A stretch of 36,553 bases of DNA from a virus. How positions within the stretch are numbered: the first letter of the stretch is position 1; each line of letters opens with the position of its first letter. The translations under genes and the position numbers were made by a program. The notes under the pieces were generated by a model that ran no database searches, was not told the origin of the DNA, and saw only the letters and a list, made by a program, of their open reading frames with translations. The stretch spans positions 1-36,553 of the IMG/VR virus record IMGVR_UViG_3300025410_000048, one strand, 5' to 3'. Positions 1 to 5,339 of this stretch are shown piece by piece.

Positions 1-304
1 TAACCGCAAGGTTACCCCCGTTGGGATGTGAAAAAACTCCTGTAACTGATTCATCTGTGTATTCCTTCCATTCGACTTTGCCACCTGCATTTTGGAAACG
101 GGCAAGCATCGCATCAGCCTTCAATGCGGGTCTGCCTTGGATTATGTGAAAGTCACGAGCTGCCGTTGCAGGGTGTAAACCTTCCGCCTGTGCTACCGCC
201 ATCAACGCTAGAACGCTGTTGGTGTCCTTCATACCAAATAGACCAGACTTGGCTATTGCTTGTGCCATCTGCTCCATCTCGTTAAAACTGACAATGTTAG
301 ACAT
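1..304 (-). CDS. recT: RecT-family annealing protein, allele A (3' part cut by window edge)
   Basis: This is the first 101 codons of a single-strand annealing protein; the rest lies off the window. My translation aligns without gaps to the complete copy at 33402-34307, at about 84% identity by hand count. The shared core includes the SGLFGMKDTNSVLALMAVAQ and GRPALKADAMLARFQ stretches. RecT proteins anneal complementary single strands exposed by a partner 5'-3' exonuclease, and the exonuclease gene lies directly upstream in transcription. The start codon overlaps the end of a 29-codon micro-ORF. On a circular genome this would be a second allele of the same locus rather than a second gene. Confidence 0.8.
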   Translation of the reverse strand, partial: MSNIVSFNEMEQMAQAIAKSGLFGMKDTNSVLALMAVAQAEGLHPATAARDFHIIQGRPALKADAMLARFQNAGGKVEWKEYTDESVTGVFSHPNGGNLAV

Positions 305-386
305 GAATAATCTCCGATAAGGTGTAAATAGTGTCAATGACTGAACTTACAGCCATGATCCAAACTGCTATATCAATATTGCTCAT
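297..386 (-). CDS. 29-residue hydrophobic micro-ORF, allele A
   Basis: This short reading frame sits between the exonuclease and recT. Its ATG overlaps the exonuclease stop (ATGA), and its stop falls just inside recT, so it is placed for translational coupling. The peptide has a hydrophobic centre (AVWIMAVSSVIDTIYTL) and might form one membrane or amphipathic helix. The other allele at 34300-34389 differs at only 2 of 29 residues (Asn/Ser near the start, Met/Ile near the end), although the neighbouring exonuclease differs at about 41% of residues. No function is recognised. Confidence 0.5.
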   Translation of the reverse strand: MSNIDIAVWIMAVSSVIDTIYTLSEIIHV

Positions 387-1285
387 TTGACTAAGAACCT
401 CCGAGATCCAGGGGTTTCGACCACAAACTGCTCATAAATATCAGGCATGGCACTTTGAAAGAGTGATGATGAGAACTTCTTAGAGCTTTTAGAGGACTTC
501 CAAGACACTAATGTCTGTCCATCCACTGTTCTAATCTCCTGGCACTCTCCCATAAGATTTCGGACAGCCACTTCAATTTGTTCTTCAGTAGCTTCAAGGT
601 GTTTAATCTGATTTTTGACATCCCGTAACTGAGCGACAGCCAACTCAACTTGCTGTGTAGCCGTAACCACCGCAGTAGAGGATGACGGGTAAATGATCTT
701 AGTTTGCTCAATGGTTTCTGCTGGCGGAAGCGTACCCGCTTGGCAATGACCCCAAACTGTAGCCATCTTCTGTATGAGATCATCTTTTTCCTGATCTGAA
801 ATAAAGAACTCAAATGTATGAAACTCTTGACCACCAAATAAAACAGCCAAAAAGATCCGATTAACATTGTGGCAAGCAGCTTCGTGGACAAGTTGTGCGT
901 AATCAGCATCAGGAATCCGATTAGTGTCGGGATCAAACTTAGAGCGAACTGCTGCGTTGTAGTTTTTAGCTTCAACAAGCACACCACCATCAGCACTAAT
1001 GAAATCAAAATGAGATTTAAACCAAGTATGCTTTGAATGGGTAATCGAGTAATCAGCATCTTTTAACTCCATCTTTAAACGATCTTGAGCCAGCTTTCCA
1101 ATCAAAGGTTGCATGACATGACCCATCTGCACTGCTTCCACGCCTGAGAGATCTTTTAACTCCTTCTTACCTTGCTTCTCTAGGATCACATCTACCATCT
1201 TGCCATTAGCTACCTTACGGCTATCGCCTGACCAGATGGCGGAACGCCTTATCTCTGGTGCAAAATCAGTTTGATTATTTGACAT
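383..1285 (-). CDS. YqaJ/lambda-exo-like exonuclease, allele A
   Basis: This 300-residue protein is a likely PD-(D/E)XK exonuclease of the YqaJ/lambda-exonuclease type, which resects DNA ends for the RecT partner. Visible core: SHFDFISAD with Asp94, then LVEAKNYN with Glu105 and Lys107, the expected D...ExK metal-binding set. The upstream helix motif GHVMQP carries Gln59 where the other copy (34386-35288) has Glu59. The family usually has an acidic residue there, so activity may differ. The two copies have the same length and align without gaps, with about 59% identical residues by hand count, highest around the active site and at the C-terminal PGSRRFLVK. The start codon coincides with the exact point where the two copies' upstream sequences become identical. 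Confidence 0.8.
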   Translation of the reverse strand: MSNNQTDFAPEIRRSAIWSGDSRKVANGKMVDVILEKQGKKELKDLSGVEAVQMGHVMQPLIGKLAQDRLKMELKDADYSITHSKHTWFKSHFDFISADGGVLVEAKNYNAAVRSKFDPDTNRIPDADYAQLVHEAACHNVNRIFLAVLFGGQEFHTFEFFISDQEKDDLIQKMATVWGHCQAGTLPPAETIEQTKIIYPSSSTAVVTATQQVELAVAQLRDVKNQIKHLEATEEQIEVAVRNLMGECQEIRTVDGQTLVSWKSSKSSKKFSSSLFQSAMPDIYEQFVVETPGSRRFLVK

Positions 1286-1460
1286 TGCGAACCTCCATCA
1301 TTTTGTCTGCAAGTCTGTAACATTCAAAGGGAATTTCATTGCTATTCCCTAAATCCCCTAGAGCTAAAATGCCTTGCAATACTTGACCAGCAAAATAATC
1401 TCGTAAATCCATACCCCTATAACAATCTGCAACACTACCTCTGTTTGGAAATGCTTTCAT
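1275..1460 (-). CDS. small conserved phage protein next to exonuclease, copy 1
   Basis: This 61-residue protein has the core MDLRDYFAGQVLQGILAL and a C-terminal ECYRLADKMMEVRN helix. From memory of similar phage genes, small proteins with an LRDYFA motif often sit next to recombination genes; their function is unknown. An AGGGG ribosome binding site about 8 bases upstream supports the ATG. Its last codons overlap the exonuclease start. Because the exonuclease alleles differ, this copy ends in Asn-Val-Lys while the copy at 35281-35463 ends in Asn-Gly. Confidence 0.75.
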   Translation of the reverse strand: MKAFPNRGSVADCYRGMDLRDYFAGQVLQGILALGDLGNSNEIPFECYRLADKMMEVRNVK

Positions 1461-1461
1461 G

Positions 1462-1704
1462 TTATTGCCCCTTAGCTAAGATGTTTACAAGTGCTAAGAA
1501 GTGATTGATTTGCTTACGGTAAAACTCTACATCTGCTAGCAAGTCGCTTACTTGGTCTTTAGCCATCTCAACAGCCGCATCCTGACGAGCTAATAAACCC
1601 TTCAGGCGCTCTACTTCAGCCTTGGTATAGCTTTCTTTGACCTCTTTATCCTTCAACGGAAAAGCGGGTTTTACTTTGTTTTTAATACCTACGGTTCTTG
1701 CCAT
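1462..1704 (-). CDS. small charged helical protein of unknown function, copy 1
   Basis: This 80-residue protein starts MARTVGIKNKVKPAFPLKD and continues with a Lys/Glu/Arg-rich helical stretch. I chose this ATG over an upstream one because AGGAG lies 7 bases before it. The helix (about residues 24-65) is likely a coiled coil. The leader carries the TAACTAG motif seen before several genes of this block. The family is not recognised. An identical copy lies at 35465-35707. Confidence 0.7.
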   Translation of the reverse strand: MARTVGIKNKVKPAFPLKDKEVKESYTKAEVERLKGLLARQDAAVEMAKDQVSDLLADVEFYRKQINHFLALVNILAKGQ

Positions 1705-1726
1705 GATATTTCTCCTAGTTAGGACA

Positions 1727-1975
1727 TTATTTGCCGAATGGGATTGTAGATAAATCGTCAAGGTCGGCATCCTCAACAATCGGGGTAAACCAGTTCGCAT
1801 GAATAGAGCATGAATAGTTATCGCTACGCATCACGCTAGCAAAAGAATTGCCACGATGACCCGTTACGAGGTCATATTTACGAGCTTCAGGGTGCATACA
1901 GACATGGGAGTCGTGTAGCGTTGAACAATGCAAGCAGGATACGCAAAACTTTGGTTCCGGCATATTTGAAATCAT
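1727..1975 (-). CDS. Cys-rich probable zinc-binding protein, copy 1
   Basis: This 82-residue protein has an N-terminal FCVSCLHC cluster, then VCMHPEAR, DLVTGHRG and a late CSIHANWF. This Cys/His spacing suggests one small zinc site. It recalls small phage proteins in which Cys pairs flank an HP...VTG core; the function is unknown. The start at 1975 is preferred because GGAGG lies 5 bases upstream, whereas the ATG at 1987 would place that site inside the gene. An identical copy lies at 35730-35978. Confidence 0.7.
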   Translation of the reverse strand: MISNMPEPKFCVSCLHCSTLHDSHVCMHPEARKYDLVTGHRGNSFASVMRSDNYSCSIHANWFTPIVEDADLDDLSTIPFGK

Positions 1976-2029
1976 TTTTACCTCCATCTAGTTAGGACAA
2001 TTAGTACGACATTACTACGATTAAAACGA

Positions 2030-2110
2030 TTATGCAATAGATTTGCGTAATTTTTTTCTAGCCTCTATCTCGCGTTGCAAGATATACCAAAAATCAGACT
2101 TGATTGGCAT
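2030..2110 (-). CDS. 26-residue basic peptide, copy 1
   Basis: This short frame, MPIKSDFWYILQREIEARKK followed by LRKSIA, overlaps the end of the preceding coiled-coil gene in another frame. A GAGGGAG sequence lies about 8 bases before the ATG, which supports translation. It is a probable amphipathic, basic helix. No family is recognised, and it could be a chance frame. An identical copy lies at 36033-36113. Confidence 0.4.
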   Translation of the reverse strand: MPIKSDFWYILQREIEARKKLRKSIA

Positions 2111-2393
2111 TTAATTGCTCCCTCATAGCCTTTAATTCAGCCTCTAGCATCTCTATCTCAGCTTGTTGCTGGCGTAGCATGGTGGCTGTCTGCATAAATC
2201 TTTCGCCAGAAAAACCATTAGCCCTAGCTTCAGAGGCTTTATCTCCTTGAAATTCAATCAGTTCATTTACGTTCAGAGAAGTCCACTTAGGGTTTACTCT
2301 TTTCCATATATGTTCATATGTGTAGCCTAGCGCAAGAGCTTCTGCCTCGGTAAATGCGAGCCTGTTTCCATCTTTGTCGTGAAATATAATCAT
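2094..2393 (-). CDS. small coiled-coil protein with LRQQQAEIE module, copy 1
   Basis: This 99-residue protein has a unique N-terminal half (MIIFHDKDGNRLAFTEAEAL) and a C-terminal coiled coil with TMLRQQQAEIEMLEAELKAM. The same module occurs in the genes at 2730-2972 and 2969-3316, so the three share a common C-terminal block. Its ATG overlaps the previous stop as ATGA, preceded by a CAAGAGAA sequence that acts as ribosome binding site and also encodes the upstream protein's C-terminal AQEK. Function unknown. The complete copy at 36097-36396 is identical. Confidence 0.7.
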   Translation of the reverse strand: MIIFHDKDGNRLAFTEAEALALGYTYEHIWKRVNPKWTSLNVNELIEFQGDKASEARANGFSGERFMQTATMLRQQQAEIEMLEAELKAMREQLNANQV

Positions 2394-2575
2394 TTCTCTT
2401 GTGCCTTTAACATTGGTTCAATTGTTACTGTTTCCCATTTAACTTCCCCAGTCTTAGGGTTTTTCCACCCATGCTTTGTGTAGATTGCTGGATAAATACA
2501 AGACGGATGCCAATCAAATCTAGTTTCTTGCACCGCCACAACTTCTAAGTCGGTCTGCATATCTTTAAGGTTCAT
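2390..2575 (-). CDS. 61-residue protein of unknown function, AQEK C-terminus
   Basis: The protein begins MNLKDMQTDLEVVAVQ and contains HPSCIYPAIYTKHGWKNPKT, a Trp/Tyr-rich stretch, before ending in KAQEK. I chose the ATG at 2575 because it overlaps the stop of the upstream gene as ATGA behind CAAGAGAA, the arrangement repeated at the adjacent junctions. No family is recognised. The start of this gene is missing from the second copy at the right end of the window. Confidence 0.6.
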   Translation of the reverse strand: MNLKDMQTDLEVVAVQETRFDWHPSCIYPAIYTKHGWKNPKTGEVKWETVTIEPMLKAQEK

Positions 2576-2733
2576 TTCTCTTGTGCCTTTCCACAAAACA
2601 TTTGCTCGCTAAAAGCATTTAATATTCTGCACTTTGCTTCTTCCCTTTCTTCTTCAGGAAAATCTGCTACAGATTCTTCTAAACATTCCATAATTTTGTT
2701 GGCTACTTCTTTTGCTGGAATAATTGAACTCAT
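2572..2733 (-). CDS. 53-residue acidic protein, AQEK C-terminus
   Basis: This short gene fills the gap between its neighbours exactly, sharing ATGA overlaps at both ends. The protein begins MSSIIPAKEVANKIMECLEE, has an acidic run (PEEEREEAK), then ends FCGKAQEK. The C-terminal AQEK is encoded by the CAAGAGAA ribosome-binding sequence of the next gene. Perfect tiling and the shared junction support a real gene. No function is recognised. Confidence 0.6.
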   Translation of the reverse strand: MSSIIPAKEVANKIMECLEESVADFPEEEREEAKCRILNAFSEQMFCGKAQEK

Positions 2734-2972
2734 TTCTCTTGTGCATTTCTTAGTATTGCACTTTTAATCTCTTGCTCAAACATATAAGCCAGCTTTGCAT
2801 TTAATAATTCTATTTCAGCTTTTTGCTGACGCACTACGGTATGCAAGTCTTCCATCATCTCTTTGCCAATACGGTTTACATACTCGTCACCTTCACGCAC
2901 CCAACGCAAGATGTATTGGTCACTAAAATGCACTTCATCGTATGCTTTCCACGCTACTGGTTCATTGTTCAT
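2730..2972 (-). CDS. small protein with EPVAW start and coiled-coil module
   Basis: This 80-residue protein has an N-terminal MNNEPVAWKAY stretch, a form I recall from small phage proteins of beta- and gammaproteobacterial phages. The C-terminal coiled coil holds TVVRQQKAEIELLNAKLAYM, a variant of the LRQQQAEIE module in the two related genes nearby. It ends in RNAQEK. Both junctions are ATGA overlaps. Function unknown. Confidence 0.65.
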   Translation of the reverse strand: MNNEPVAWKAYDEVHFSDQYILRWVREGDEYVNRIGKEMMEDLHTVVRQQKAEIELLNAKLAYMFEQEIKSAILRNAQEK

Positions 2973-3316
2973 TTCTCACTAGCCTTTCTTAGTAATTCAA
3001 CAACTCCATTCCACTTGGCAACATCGTCATACCAGCCGTGCTTTTGTTGAAAGTAATCGCCAGCATAGTTTCCCCAGTTCAAGGCTTCTAATACTTCTTC
3101 TGCATATTCAAGTTTGTCAGCTTTCAACGCTTCTATTTCAGCCCTTGCATTAGCCGCTTGTTGCCCTTCATGCTTCCAATCTTCGTGCTTTGCTAGTATT
3201 TCTTTTTTAAGGAATTCTATTTCAGCTTGTTGCTGGCGTAGCATGGCAACATGTTCAGCAAATCCTGCGTTTCCAAACCAATATTCCAATTCATCAGCTA
3301 GTTCTAGTGCGCTCAT
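2969..3316 (-). CDS. coiled-coil small protein (ADELEYWF / LRQQQAEIE)
   Basis: This 115-residue protein begins MSALELADELEYWFGNAGF, followed by AMLRQQQAEIEFLKKEI and a second weaker repeat, ARAEIEALKADKLEY, so most of it is probably coiled coil. The start at 3316 is preferred because AGGAG lies 6 bases upstream. Residues 97 onward (WYDDVAKWNGVVELLRKASEK) end in the variant ASEK at the same ATGA junction type. Function unknown; a structural or adaptor role would be inference only. Confidence 0.7.
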   Translation of the reverse strand: MSALELADELEYWFGNAGFAEHVAMLRQQQAEIEFLKKEILAKHEDWKHEGQQAANARAEIEALKADKLEYAEEVLEALNWGNYAGDYFQQKHGWYDDVAKWNGVVELLRKASEK

Positions 3317-3431
3317 GCTCACTCCTATAAAGGGATGGAATAGCCATAAACTCATCTATCCGGTGCTGCATTGGATGTGGTTTAGGTACATACAACTTAA
3401 ATACTGGTATAACGAGTTTTACTTTCTTCAT
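3294..3431 (-). CDS. 45-residue basic protein with a strong ribosome binding site
   Basis: This frame begins MKKVKLVIPVFKLYVPKPHP and ends EHERTRTS. AGGAGG stands about 4 bases before the ATG, one of the best ribosome binding sites in the block, directly behind the TAACTAG leader motif that contains the stop of the HNH gene. It overlaps the next gene by 23 bases in another frame. No family is recognised; the protein is basic and lacks a clear membrane segment. Confidence 0.6.
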   Translation of the reverse strand: MKKVKLVIPVFKLYVPKPHPMQHRIDEFMAIPSLYRSEHERTRTS

Positions 3432-3443
3432 ACTTCCTCCTAG

Positions 3444-4178
3444 TTAAAAGACAATACAAGGGCTACGGTAATCAATGCTATTGTTGTTGCCCTTTTCCCT
3501 GTTACATCTCCCACAAAGAGGCTGAAGATTGTTTATATCCATAGCCAATTCAGGGTAATACTTACGGGGCTTTATATGGTCAATATTGATTGGATAACGC
3601 CTTGACCCTACTCTCCCGCACTTACAACACTTATTGCCGTACTTCTTTATTGCCTCAAGTCTTAACTGTTTCCAACTTTTATTGACAATAAATTTTCTGC
3701 TGGTATTGACTATCAACTCCGCGTATTCGTTATTGGACAAGGGTTCGCGGTCTATTCTCCATGAGTTAATCATGGCTCTCTTTAATAATTTATGTATGGT
3801 TTTACTCATATCGTATCTACTTATCCCAAACGGTTTGAGCGCACCTAGCCTATCCTTAGGTGCCTTCAATAACTTTCCCAGTACGGAATCGCTACACCCG
3901 CCAGTCGTTCGTAGAATCGGCACTAGCTTCGCCACCGATATGTGCGGTATTACATCTACTTTCCCCCAGTCCGCTTGTATTGCAATCGCTGGCGTCATTC
4001 CCGTCCGATTACAACCGTTACGGAATAAAGTAGTAGGAATAGAAAAACCCCTTAGCGGATACTTTGTAGTGAAGCGGCTTAAATAAATGCTCTCATACTT
4101 ATTTAAGCCTACAAAATACCCGTTAAGGGGTTCTAACATCATACGGGCTTCACTCCGCGACATGGTGATTATAAACAT
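3444..4178 (-). CDS. HNH endonuclease, probably free-standing homing type
   Basis: The C-terminal part is a clear HNH nuclease with a structural zinc site: CCKCG (Cys184, Cys187), INIDHIKPRKYYP (Asp200, His201), MDINNLQPLCGRC (Asn217, Cys222, Cys225) and then Asn226. HNH enzymes cut DNA with one metal ion. In phages they act as mobile homing enzymes or, for some, in packaging; isolation from the terminase argues for the former. The first 120 residues are unusual and their start is uncertain. Another ATG at 3809 (MSKTIHKLLKRAM) would leave a more typical 121-residue nuclease. No ribosome binding site decides between them. I see no convincing flanking intron. Confidence 0.75.
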   Translation of the reverse strand: MFIITMSRSEARMMLEPLNGYFVGLNKYESIYLSRFTTKYPLRGFSIPTTLFRNGCNRTGMTPAIAIQADWGKVDVIPHISVAKLVPILRTTGGCSDSVLGKLLKAPKDRLGALKPFGISRYDMSKTIHKLLKRAMINSWRIDREPLSNNEYAELIVNTSRKFIVNKSWKQLRLEAIKKYGNKCCKCGRVGSRRYPINIDHIKPRKYYPELAMDINNLQPLCGRCNREKGNNNSIDYRSPCIVF

Positions 4179-4197
4179 GAATTGATTAAAGGCGCAA

Positions 4198-4263
4198 CTA
4201 CCATGAATTAGCTAGTAGCCAGCCAATAACAAAGGCAAGGACAAAAACGATAAAGTAAAGCAT
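4198..4263 (-). CDS. 21-residue single-span membrane microprotein
   Basis: The peptide is almost entirely one hydrophobic helix (YFIVFVLAFVIGWLLA) with a short polar tail. Its ATG overlaps the stop of the upstream gene as TAATG, an arrangement that favours re-initiation. No separate ribosome binding site is needed or seen. It would insert in the inner membrane. It is too short for family assignment. Confidence 0.5.
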   Translation of the reverse strand: MLYFIVFVLAFVIGWLLANSW

Positions 4264-4526
4264 TACCGGCTACCTTCTGATGGAGTCCAGCCAAAGCGCT
4301 TAAAGGTCTCGCGTATGTCAGTCTTGGTGCTAGGGGTATAGATAAAGCCTTGCGCGGGCGCGCGGGGAATTTCACCTTCCGGATAGATTAGCTCCCAAGA
4401 GTAGTAGCGCTCCTTGTCCTCCCTGCTCCCGCTCTTATTCCCTTGTCCGATTGACATACCAATTTCGACCAAAGACTCTCCTAATAGGTACCCGTCTTCC
4501 GTATCAATAAAAATATTTAGGCGCAT
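4263..4526 (-). CDS. 87-residue protein of unknown function
   Basis: The protein begins MRLNIFIDTEDGYLLGESLVE and ends in a basic, helical KTDIRETFKRFGWTPSEGSR. GGAGG lies 7 bases before the ATG, and the first 10 bases overlap the end of the upstream gene. The stop overlaps the start of a 21-residue membrane microprotein. No family is recognised; it looks like a soluble alpha/beta early protein. Confidence 0.6.
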   Translation of the reverse strand: MRLNIFIDTEDGYLLGESLVEIGMSIGQGNKSGSREDKERYYSWELIYPEGEIPRAPAQGFIYTPSTKTDIRETFKRFGWTPSEGSR

Positions 4527-4684
4527 GATGTAGCCTCCTCAGGGTTTAACTCAGTAACCCTGTATTTGACTATCTCCTCTCCGTTTTCAGGTTCCAGCAG
4601 CTCATAAACCGCGTCCGCTAGCCACTTATCCGGATAGCTATCTTCCTGAATTTTTACAATCAATTCAATTTTATAAGTCTTCAT
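4517..4684 (-). CDS. 55-residue protein of unknown function
   Basis: The frame starting MKTYKIELIVKIQEDSYPDK is preferred over an upstream in-frame ATG because AGGGG lies 7 bases before it. The predicted fold is a short strand, then an acidic region (VYELLEPENGEEIVKY). It overlaps the next gene by 10 bases. No family is recognised. Confidence 0.6.
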   Translation of the reverse strand: MKTYKIELIVKIQEDSYPDKWLADAVYELLEPENGEEIVKYRVTELNPEEATSCA

Positions 4685-4694
4685 TTTTATCCCC

Positions 4695-4775
4695 TTATTT
4701 TGTAACATACCAAACAAACTGCGCGAAAATAAACAATAAAACCATCAATAAAACCATGTGCCAATTTTTAAGCAT
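4695..4775 (-). CDS. 26-residue single-span membrane microprotein
   Basis: The peptide has a short polar N-terminus (MLKNWH), a hydrophobic helix (MVLLMVLLFIFAQFVWYV) and a Lys end, a typical one-span topology. AAGGGG lies about 9 bases upstream. Its stop is a few bases before the ribosome binding site of the 55-residue gene. It is the second such microprotein within 600 bases. Function unknown. Confidence 0.5.
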   Translation of the reverse strand: MLKNWHMVLLMVLLFIFAQFVWYVTK

Positions 4776-4816
4776 GATAAAACCCCTTAAATAAGCGCCT
4801 AAGCGCGTTAAATGAA

Positions 4817-4836
4817 GAGGGGCATACAAACCCCTC
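4817..4836 (-). terminator. GC-rich hairpin, possible weak terminator
   Basis: GAGGGG and CCCCTC form a 6 bp stem with an 8-base loop, followed on the minus strand by TTCATTT. The T-run is weak, so it could also be a processing or mRNA-stabilising hairpin between the 70-residue basic gene and the membrane microprotein gene. Confidence 0.3.
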
Positions 4837-4855
4837 AACCCGTTACAAGAGCGCC

Positions 4856-5068
4856 CTAAGCCGCTTTAAAACAATTCTCATAAACACTTGCGCCGCTTGT
4901 ACAACCCCAAACGGTACAATTCGCGTCATAGTAAGCCGCGACATATTGAGCCGTACTCATACGCGCCCCGCCGGACGGATAAACCCGCTTTTCTACAATG
5001 CGCCGGCTTATCTTAGGTTTGACCTTGCGCGGCTTAACTATCTTTTTGATTGGCTTAATAATGCTCAT
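4856..5068 (-). CDS. 70-residue basic protein with Cys-rich C-terminus
   Basis: The N-terminal 35 residues are strongly basic (IKPIKKIVKPRKVKPKISRR), suggesting nucleic-acid contact. The C-terminal half is neutral with Cys at NCTVWGC and ENCF. GGAGG stands 4 bases before the ATG, which overlaps the previous stop as ATGA. No family is recognised. Local base composition is GC-richer than that of the cluster at 2000-3400. Confidence 0.65.
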   Translation of the reverse strand: MSIIKPIKKIVKPRKVKPKISRRIVEKRVYPSGGARMSTAQYVAAYYDANCTVWGCTSGASVYENCFKAA

Positions 5069-5280
5069 AATTCCTCCGGTGCTGGTTCAAATTTAGGGGT
5101 CTCGTTAAGTAGGCACTCATCTATGAGCTGTAAAACTTCCTGCGCTTGCGTGATGTCTTCCTTGTCGCTATCGTATTGTTCCGGATAGCTATCGCGGGGA
5201 TAGTCATCTAGGTAATAATCCGCAAAATCAGATAAGCGGCGGATTTTCTCGTATTGCTCCATTGTCATAATTACATTCAT
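5065..5280 (-). CDS. 71-residue acidic protein of unknown function
   Basis: The protein is acidic and Tyr-rich in the middle (FADYYLDDYPRDSYPEQYDS), with a helical C-terminal half. GAGG lies about 6 bases before the ATG. It is the second gene after the antirestriction gene, separated from it by a strong GCCGGC hairpin. The charge could suit a DNA-mimic type protein, but that is only speculation from composition. Confidence 0.65.
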   Translation of the reverse strand: MNVIMTMEQYEKIRRLSDFADYYLDDYPRDSYPEQYDSDKEDITQAQEVLQLIDECLLNETPKFEPAPEEL

Positions 5281-5303
5281 AATTCACCTCATTAGATTAG
5301 GAC

Positions 5304-5322
5304 GCCGGCAAACCCCGCCGGC
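5304..5322 (-). promoter_or_regulatory. GCCGGC hairpin between ardC and the next gene
   Basis: Two GCCGGC blocks separated by 7 bases can form a 6 bp all-GC stem. No T-run follows on the minus strand, so it is not a standard terminator. A partial terminator or an mRNA 3' end stabiliser for the first gene of the leftward block is possible. Confidence 0.4.
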
Positions 5323-5339
5323 AAGGGTATTGCAACCTA

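Larger units (their letters stand above)
1283..2550. repeat. 1268 bp direct repeat, left copy
   Basis: This stretch recurs at 35286-36553 at an offset of 34,003. I found no mismatch in the lines I compared, and the translations are identical. Its left edge is the first base of the exonuclease start codon; to the left the two flanks diverge but stay aligned. Its right edge is simply where the window ends. It is best read as the overlap of a circular or terminally redundant genome, not as a biological repeat inside one genome. Confidence 0.9.

Noticed and set aside
508-1059. Long open frame overlapping exonuclease allele A
   Set aside because: It is on the same DNA as a clear nuclease gene in another frame and has a biased Leu/Ser/Arg composition; the matching frame of allele B is not preserved at the same length.
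1-2550. Terminal direct repeat of T7 type
   Set aside because: Only part of the overlapping region is identical; the outer 1.28 kb differs by up to 41% of residues in coding parts, which a physical terminal repeat would not show.
3634-4086. 150-codon plus-strand frame opposite the HNH gene
   Set aside because: No ribosome binding site, opposite to the direction of all neighbours and without recognisable motifs; noted only as part of the HNH finding.
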